Positions 59,103 through 64,000 of a DNA stretch of 64,000 bases are shown one piece after another. The translations under genes and the position numbers were made by a program. Position 1 is the stretch's first letter, and every line of letters begins with the position of its first letter. Under the pieces are notes generated by a model that had not been told where the DNA came from, made no database searches, and saw nothing but the letters and a program-made list of their open reading frames with translations. The DNA is from Bdellovibrio sp. (GTDB lineage: Bacteria > Bdellovibrionota > Bacteriovoracia > Bacteriovoracales > Bacteriovoracaceae), in assembly GCA_016187935.1 (NCBI GenBank), contig JACPIU010000038.1, forward strand, positions 62,001 through 126,000, in the 5' to 3' direction.

Positions 59103-60272
59103 ATGTCCATGAAGGAACATGACACAGCGTTCATCAAAGTCTCCTTGAAAGGAGACTCACGGATACACTATTTAAAGCTCCCGATGAGCATGGGTGGCAA
59201 AGGCTGTGATGTTATCCTCCACTCTCGCCCATCGACCACACCCGAATTCCATCTTCAAATACATCAGGGGAAATTGGTAGCGCGCTATCAAAAAACCGGG
59301 CTTGCGGTTGATCTACAGTTCTTTACCTGTATGGGTGTTTTAATCGAAGGACCATTTTTTAAAACTCCCCCCAAAAAAGACGATTACAAAACCAAAGTTC
59401 AGCTTAGGCAAAAATTTTCCCTGTCAAGAAAAGTGCGCATTATTTTGCTCGCCAGTTTTCTATCCCTCATTTTTGCAGGAGTAATTGTAGCGCTAAAACA
59501 AAAACTGCGATCACCGTCACCGGAGCTGTCTCAAATACCGATCATCTTAGAAGAGGGAGTTCTACAGCAAAAACCTTTTGGGTATACCCCGATGATTGCC
59601 GGCCATCAGAGCGCGATTCATTTCCAATGGTCAACAAAAAACCAGAATGTACCTTATCTTTTTTCCTTTTTTGCAGGATCGCTGGATATCAATCACGAAC
59701 TGCTCGTGGCCATCAATTCACGTGTCATCTATCAATATTCTCTCGATATTAATTGTATCGAGAGTTTCTGTCCCATTGAAATCATCATTCCGGCGGCCTA
59801 TTTACAAAAAAAAATCAATCGCCTGAGTGTGCTGCACAAGCAAAAGGAGAGCTTCTATCTCATCAAAGATATACTTTTAACTCCTCTCCCTTCAGCCTCA
59901 GAGGACGAACAAGTAGAAATTCAGCGAAAAAAAGAATTGGCCCGCAGCTATTTTAAAGATCGTCATATCTCCTACGCTAATCTGATGAGCGCCCATTCTC
60001 AAATCATCCCTGCTTTGGAGTTGGTCAAAAAAAGGCAAGTTCCCGAGGAACTGCAAATTGAAGTCAAGATTTTGGCCAAAAATATTGAAGATCAATTGCA
60101 CCAGACCATACAAAAGCTGGAAAATGAAATGACCAATCAACTGAAACTGCAACTTCATCATGAGGCGATAAAGAGCGGTGAACAGTTGATCAGACTTTAC
60201 GCGGAATCCGACTATATAAAACGCAATCGGCTGATCGCCTTGATGGCGCGACTTAAAATGAAAAAAATATAG
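59103..60272 (+). CDS. Single-pass membrane protein with FHA-like N-terminus, pilus-linked
   Basis: The 389-residue protein has a cytoplasmic N-terminal domain of about 90 residues that reads like a divergent FHA fold (MSMGGKGCDVILHSRPSTTPEF). A single membrane helix follows near residue 110-130 (IILLASFLSLIFAGVIVAL), then a periplasmic domain and a long helical, charged C-terminus. This layout recalls the inner-ring proteins of secretion systems, such as the SctD type. The ATG at 59103 follows GAGGA at a spacing of nine bases; a TTG one codon earlier is less likely. It follows cpaC by 17 bases. Confidence 0.68.
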   Translation: MSMKEHDTAFIKVSLKGDSRIHYLKLPMSMGGKGCDVILHSRPSTTPEFHLQIHQGKLVARYQKTGLAVDLQFFTCMGVLIEGPFFKTPPKKDDYKTKVQLRQKFSLSRKVRIILLASFLSLIFAGVIVALKQKLRSPSPELSQIPIILEEGVLQQKPFGYTPMIAGHQSAIHFQWSTKNQNVPYLFSFFAGSLDINHELLVAINSRVIYQYSLDINCIESFCPIEIIIPAAYLQKKINRLSVLHKQKESFYLIKDILLTPLPSASEDEQVEIQRKKELARSYFKDRHISYANLMSAHSQIIPALELVKKRQVPEELQIEVKILAKNIEDQLHQTIQKLENEMTNQLKLQLHHEAIKSGEQLIRLYAESDYIKRNRLIALMARLKMKKI

Positions 60273-60281
60273 GATAAAACT

Positions 60282-61346
60282 ATGGATTCATTTACCGTGC
60301 AAACCAACGATGGCGAGATTACAACCGATCTGATGACAGAAGACTTATCCCTCGCAGAAGAAGCATCAGCTTCAAAAATTTTCGGACTGATTTGTCTGAC
60401 CGAGACTAGTGAAAGCTTTGATCTGGCGTCAGGACAAAATGAAGAAATTTTGCCGGGACTGATTCTTAAGGTCAATGAACAGGGAAATGGAATCTTGGAA
60501 CTGACCCAACCATCCGAACTGGATGTCAAAATATCCGGCAAACGTGTGGCCGAAGTGGCCCAATTCCAAGGCAATGATCTGATCAGTATAGGGAAAAAGG
60601 ATTTTCTACTGACGGCAAAAGAAGGTGCCGTAATCAGTCCCGATGCCTTCGAGTTAGAAATCGACAATGACGAGCATGCTGATGAGGAGAAAATCGAGTT
60701 TGATAATGGATTTGAAATAAAACCGTCTCATGCCCAGTATACCAACGATAAGCATAAGAATGAATCATTGGAAGTTGAAGGCGAGGGCCGGAGCGACAGC
60801 AATAGATATGCAGAAAACAAGCAGTGCCGAAAAAGAAATATTTTCTCTCTCTTTGTGTATGGTATGACCTGCATGATCATTGCCTCTTTTGGCTTTCTTC
60901 TATTCATGAACAGTAAAATCAGCGACTTTAATCGCATGGCAGAGATGGCCAATATTTTCCAACACAAGATGGCGCGGTTACTCAATCGCAAACCAAAAGT
61001 TGTGGTTAAACCAATTCAAATTCAAATGGAACAAATCATTGAGGAAGTACCATCTCCGGCACCACAACCTGAAGAGACAACCATCAAGAAGAAAAGAAGA
61101 TCAAGCTCCAACAGTAATTCCAGCTCCCTTGCGCCAAAAACAGATCGGGCCGAAAAGTCCAAGAAAAAACCGTCCATGACTCTCGGACAAAAGGATCGCG
61201 AACGCGTTTTCAAGGAGATCGAAATGTTGAAACTTGAATATAAGCTTGATCCCTTTAATGTGCGCAAATCCTTACAGGAGATGCGGGATTCGATCAGTGA
61301 TCTATCTCTCAGAAGAAAAATCGACATGGTTCTGCAAAAGCTCTAA
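60282..61346 (+). CDS. Single-pass membrane protein with acidic N-terminal domain, pilus-linked
   Basis: The 354-residue protein has an acidic, strand-rich N-terminal domain of about 125 residues that could again be FHA-like. A charged linker leads to one membrane helix near residue 190-207 (LFVYGMTCMIIASFGFLLFM), followed by a Ser/Lys-rich linker and a helical end. I cannot name a family. It follows the previous gene by nine bases and is the last of the cpaC unit, so it most likely belongs to the pilus machine. Confidence 0.65.
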   Translation: MDSFTVQTNDGEITTDLMTEDLSLAEEASASKIFGLICLTETSESFDLASGQNEEILPGLILKVNEQGNGILELTQPSELDVKISGKRVAEVAQFQGNDLISIGKKDFLLTAKEGAVISPDAFELEIDNDEHADEEKIEFDNGFEIKPSHAQYTNDKHKNESLEVEGEGRSDSNRYAENKQCRKRNIFSLFVYGMTCMIIASFGFLLFMNSKISDFNRMAEMANIFQHKMARLLNRKPKVVVKPIQIQMEQIIEEVPSPAPQPEETTIKKKRRSSSNSNSSSLAPKTDRAEKSKKKPSMTLGQKDRERVFKEIEMLKLEYKLDPFNVRKSLQEMRDSISDLSLRRKIDMVLQKL

Positions 61347-61379
61347 CAATTTATCTTAACCTTCATGATAAAAAAATGA

Positions 61380-62636
61380 TCAGAATTTGATTTCAAATAC
61401 AGACTTTTTCGCGCCATCAACGGCAAAATCATAAAAGCATTGCAACTCGTCGGTAGCAACCTGGCCGCACATAACTCCGAAACTGGTGCTTTGAGCAATA
61501 TCACTCACTGTGCTCTTAAATGGCACAAGAAAATACTTTTCTTCGGGACTTGTGGCATATCTGTAAACCTTCCCAGACTCTGACAACAAGAATTCATGGG
61601 TCATTTTAGATATCTTTTCCGGTGAGTTAAATCGCTGCAGGGATTTTATATTGGCAATCATTTCCATCTCATTGTGCACTTTGGGAGCATACCAATACTC
61701 TCCATTGCTTTTGAGCACGCCCCAAGGATATGGGGTCATTTCTTTGATTCCTTCCAGATAGACTGGAGAGCGGCGGGAGAATTCAATATTGGGAAGAGCG
61801 CAATCCGTACTTTGCCCTGGTTCATCCATCCATTTGCAGGGAAAGGGTGCGCAAATCAGTTGATGGGCAGTGCTAATAATACAGATGTAATTTGCCGGAT
61901 TGAGAACACTTCTAATCGTGATCCCGCCCGAAAAATCATCTTTTTTAAAGGTCACGGGAATCGGTTGTCCGATTGGGCCGGAGGGAAATGTTTGAAACGC
62001 ATATCTTCGCAATTCCATTGATGCATCCTGATACACTATTGTTAAGAATTGATAATTTCTAAAAATCGCTGCGATCGGATTGTCCAATCTCACCCATCCC
62101 GTAGTTTGCACCAGTTTAAAGTCATCAATCAGGGAAACATCGTAAGGAAATTTGTCATAAAAAAACAGCTTACCGCCCTCAAGCGCGAGCAGAAATGAGC
62201 TTTGCTCGCGGAAAAAAGAGGTTATTTTTCCCTCAATCGGAAATTCTAACGGCCTTGTTCTCGTTAATCTTTCTTTGTAAAAACTGTTGCAGTGTAATTT
62301 CCCTGCTTGGTTCAAATGACAGATCAAATTTCGCGCAACAAAATAATTTGATTTTACCGTCGGGGCAAGGGCGGTATGTTTGGTTTGATTCTCATCGGGA
62401 ACGGCCACCGCCAGATCATTTTGATAATATTCTTTTTTGACAACATTGCCGGTCTTGTCCTTTTCTATCTTGGGGCCATGCTGAATGTATTTGCCGTCCC
62501 TCTTAATCTGACAACTCTCCACGCGATTGCCTGAAACTGGAGAATCATAGGCAATAAGAAGGCCCTCACCGCAATTCAACGCTTCTGCTGACTGTCCCTC
62601 AATAATGGCAAGGAAAAGGAAAAATAGAATAATCAT
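61380..62636 (-). CDS. Secreted protein with weak RCC1/MORN-like features, unknown function
   Basis: The 418-residue product has a hydrophobic signal-like start (MIILFFLFLAIIEGQSAEA) without the usual positive residue. The next 70 residues resemble a MORN-type repeat (YIQHGPKIEKDKTGNVVKKEYYQND). The main part is strand-rich with paired Cys and repeated units that could be a beta-propeller. No family can be named. No ribosome site precedes the ATG, and the predicted transcription start falls on it, so it may be a leaderless gene. Confidence 0.6.
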   Translation of the reverse strand: MIILFFLFLAIIEGQSAEALNCGEGLLIAYDSPVSGNRVESCQIKRDGKYIQHGPKIEKDKTGNVVKKEYYQNDLAVAVPDENQTKHTALAPTVKSNYFVARNLICHLNQAGKLHCNSFYKERLTRTRPLEFPIEGKITSFFREQSSFLLALEGGKLFFYDKFPYDVSLIDDFKLVQTTGWVRLDNPIAAIFRNYQFLTIVYQDASMELRRYAFQTFPSGPIGQPIPVTFKKDDFSGGITIRSVLNPANYICIISTAHQLICAPFPCKWMDEPGQSTDCALPNIEFSRRSPVYLEGIKEMTPYPWGVLKSNGEYWYAPKVHNEMEMIANIKSLQRFNSPEKISKMTHEFLLSESGKVYRYATSPEEKYFLVPFKSTVSDIAQSTSFGVMCGQVATDELQCFYDFAVDGAKKSVFEIKF

Positions 62637-62642
62637 GAAAAC

Positions 62643-62672
62643 AGTATAAAGACTCCCATCAAGGCCTGTCTA
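62643..62672 (-). promoter_or_regulatory. Promoter giving a probably leaderless transcript
   Basis: On the minus strand TAGACA (five of six) and TATACT (four of six or better) are 18 bases apart, and the start falls at the ATG at 62636, only six bases behind the -10. Confidence 0.5.
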
Positions 62673-62698
62673 TTTCAAATCAGCCATTCGTAGGGAAT

Positions 62699-62730
62699 TT
62701 TAGCTTTATTCTTTAGCTTTCTTTAGCTTT
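62699..62730. repeat. Three direct repeats of (C)TTTAGCTTT
   Basis: TTTAGCTTT occurs three times, the last two as exact adjacent ten-base units (62711-62720 and 62721-62730). The repeats run from the intergenic gap into the last codons of the GrpB-NUDIX gene. Confidence 0.6.
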
Positions 62731-63691
62731 TGTGATTTGACTCCGAAAGTCTTTGATGAAGCATCTCAAGCGAGACTTTATTGTTCTGCCATTTTAGAAG
62801 ATGTAAACATCGCTCATAAGAGCACCATTCATAACTACAGTGCTCTGCACTCAGAACTGGTGTCATTTTCTCATCCACTTCGCCATAGAAAACGTGTTCG
62901 ACAATTTGCTCGACTTCGGTACGATAGGATTTTTTCCATTCGCCCATGAGAGGGAAACAATAGGCGTAATCAAGGAAATGAAGGGCCGGGACCATTATTT
63001 TAGTTTCTTCTTCTAGTTCACGAACAGCGGCCACCTTGAGTGTCTCACCGACAAAGGGGGCCCCGGTGATTCCTTGCCAAAAAGCACCAGATTCCTGAGT
63101 TCTCTGCATCAGCAAATATTGAACTTGAGCGCCCATGCGCCGAAATATCCATACGTAGACTTGAACAGGCAAACGATATCGAACCTCGACTTTCAAAGCA
63201 TCATCCGTAATCTGAGCAATAAAAGCGGACTTACCCTCTTGATAGAGCTTGCGCTGGCCGTTAACTTGAGTGAAAAGGGTTTTCTTGAGTTGAGAATACT
63301 GCTGAATAAGTGGAGGGCTTGATCGTAAGTAATCACGAAAGGCCAAGTGTTTTTCCACTTGCGGATTGTCGGCCTCAAAGATATGGACATGGCAACGATC
63401 ATTAATTTCACCGTTAAGTTTGAGATAACGACGCCCTTCAATCCCATACTCTCCTTTCCATTCATAACCGGCCCTTATAAATTGATCCTTCACTTGATCA
63501 ACTTGCGATAGTTTAAACACCGTCGGCATAATATCGATAATAGGCTTGGACAACAATCCGGGAACTGAAGTACTGCCCATATGATAGATGGCGGTTAAGT
63601 TATTGCTGAAAATTGGACGTAAATTCTGCTCAAAAGAGCGAAAGGTATTTCGCCAATCGGAGCGATAATTTTCTAAAGTAAAATCCTGCAT
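62723..63691 (-). CDS. GrpB-like nucleotidyltransferase fused to a NUDIX hydrolase
   Basis: Residues 1 to about 165 are a GrpB/UPF0157 domain with the HMGSTSVPG motif at 37-45 and the D53 in KPIIDI, the nucleotidyltransferase fold. Residues from about 175 to 322 are a NUDIX domain with the box GX5EX7REL-EE (GAPFVGETLKVAAVRELEEET), which hydrolyses nucleotide diphosphate derivatives; the final Gly-Ile of the box is Lys-Ile. GrpB proteins act on small molecules, perhaps dephospho-CoA. The joint suggests the two domains act in one pathway. No neighbours hint at the substrate. Confidence 0.82.
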   Translation of the reverse strand: MQDFTLENYRSDWRNTFRSFEQNLRPIFSNNLTAIYHMGSTSVPGLLSKPIIDIMPTVFKLSQVDQVKDQFIRAGYEWKGEYGIEGRRYLKLNGEINDRCHVHIFEADNPQVEKHLAFRDYLRSSPPLIQQYSQLKKTLFTQVNGQRKLYQEGKSAFIAQITDDALKVEVRYRLPVQVYVWIFRRMGAQVQYLLMQRTQESGAFWQGITGAPFVGETLKVAAVRELEEETKIMVPALHFLDYAYCFPLMGEWKKSYRTEVEQIVEHVFYGEVDEKMTPVLSAEHCSYEWCSYERCLHLLKWQNNKVSLEMLHQRLSESNHKS

Positions 63692-63720
63692 ATTGGCCTC
63701 GTTGATAACTTCTGAATGTC

Positions 63721-63729
63721 ATTATATCA
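63721..63729 (-). promoter_or_regulatory. Extended -10 promoter of the GrpB-NUDIX gene
   Basis: The minus strand reads TGATATAAT, a perfect TATAAT with the upstream TG of extended -10 promoters. No good -35 is visible. The start would be about 23 bases ahead of the ATG. Confidence 0.5.
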
Positions 63730-63801
63730 CTTAAATTAGAATTTCACTTTAGTCATCGTACTGAATTGGACATGTTTGACTGGCACGACGAGACTGGAAT
63801 T

Positions 63802-64000
63802 CTACATATCGACGATCGGTTGTCGAGGTACATTTCCGCGCCGTTCTTCCGAGGAAGGGCCAGGTGGGTCGCCACTTCTGGTGCCATCATGAATATGCCT
63901 GGCATCGGTCTCCCTCTCTCTAAACATATAATCAAGGTAGTCCCGGGCGACATTTTCAAAATTACCGGAAAGGGCGCGCTCTTCCCAATATTCTTTCCAG
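63802..64000 (-). CDS. C-terminal end of an unidentified protein, cut off by window edge
   Basis: On the minus strand one frame is open from the window edge to a TAG at 63802, giving 66 codons. It ends GNVPRQPIVDM and begins WKEYWEERALSGNFENVARDYL. The composition, rich in Glu, Arg, Asp and Gly, is natural for a hydrophilic protein tail. I do not know the family. I preferred this reading to a shorter out-of-phase frame in the same stretch because it runs through the window edge and has a plausible helix. Confidence 0.5.
   Translation of the reverse strand, partial: WKEYWEERALSGNFENVARDYLDYMFRERETDARHIHDGTRSGDPPGPSSEERRGNVPRQPIVDM

Noticed and set aside
63753-63959. 68-codon minus-strand frame
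   Set aside because: Another minus-strand frame in the same stretch runs through the window edge with a more protein-like composition; the 68-codon frame has no ribosome site.
1-64000. CRISPR arrays, tRNA or rRNA genes, IS elements and prophage
   Set aside because: I saw no regularly spaced repeats, no cloverleaf-like sequence in the intergenic gaps and no transposase, integrase or phage structural proteins.

Overview
The window looks like chromosomal DNA of a free-living Gram-negative bacterium. It encodes outer-membrane porins, an Omp85 protein, Tat export, lipoproteins and c-type cytochrome chemistry, in densely packed operons with many ATGA overlaps and moderate GC content. A Tad pilus locus with an FHA-like TadA, a serine protease with ankyrin-like repeats and many secreted proteins of unknown family would fit the Bdellovibrionota or old deltaproteobacterial group. 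That placement is inference, because there is no rRNA or phylogenetic marker here. I saw no tRNA, rRNA, CRISPR array, IS element or prophage.

Region 1 (1-13 kb) is a molybdenum-enzyme block. A minus-strand operon carries moeA, moaA, moaC, a mobB-mobA fusion, moaD, moaE, a MoeB-rhodanese protein and a cut-off MOT1-type molybdate permease. It reads away from a divergent tatC-tatA pair. Next to it lie a TorD-like chaperone, a Tat-exported molybdopterin oxidoreductase, its Tat-exported four-cluster ferredoxin subunit, and a porin with an exact FNR-type box upstream. Together they can make the cofactor, load it into a periplasmic respiratory reductase and export that enzyme, probably under oxygen limitation.

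Region 2 (13-21 kb) is an envelope block: a three-gene overlapping operon (HEAT-like secreted protein, Omp85/BamA-like protein, large unknown secreted protein), a divergent outer-membrane barrel gene with a clear promoter and terminator, and a second copy of the porin.

Region 3 (21-32 kb) encodes a complete bidirectional NAD-reducing [NiFe] hydrogenase (hoxFUYHW). It is divergent from a full maturation operon (hypFABCDE).

Region 4 (32-44 kb) holds two secreted proteins (one a trypsin-like protease with ankyrin-like repeats), a small c-type cytochrome gene pair, and a nickel/cobalt homeostasis island. The island comprises dmeR and dmeF with a textbook G-tract operator, an unusual HMA_2-type P-type ATPase, a small membrane protein and a periplasmic CbiX-like chelatase behind a promoter masked by a perfect inverted repeat. 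A lipoprotein and the RseP protease follow.

Region 5 (44.6-61.4 kb) is a Tad/Flp pilus locus in at least four transcription units: a PilC/GspF-type protein, three TadE/F/G-like pseudopilins, TadC, TadB, FHA-like-TadA, a 59-residue Flp-like pilin, CpaB, CpaA, the main Flp pilin, the CpaC secretin and two single-pass proteins. Several of its promoters share a GTCAAA-N19/20-TATAAT layout, and its two divergent intergenic regions share a regulatory block. Region 6 (61-64 kb) holds a secreted unknown, a GrpB-NUDIX fusion and a gene cut by the window edge.
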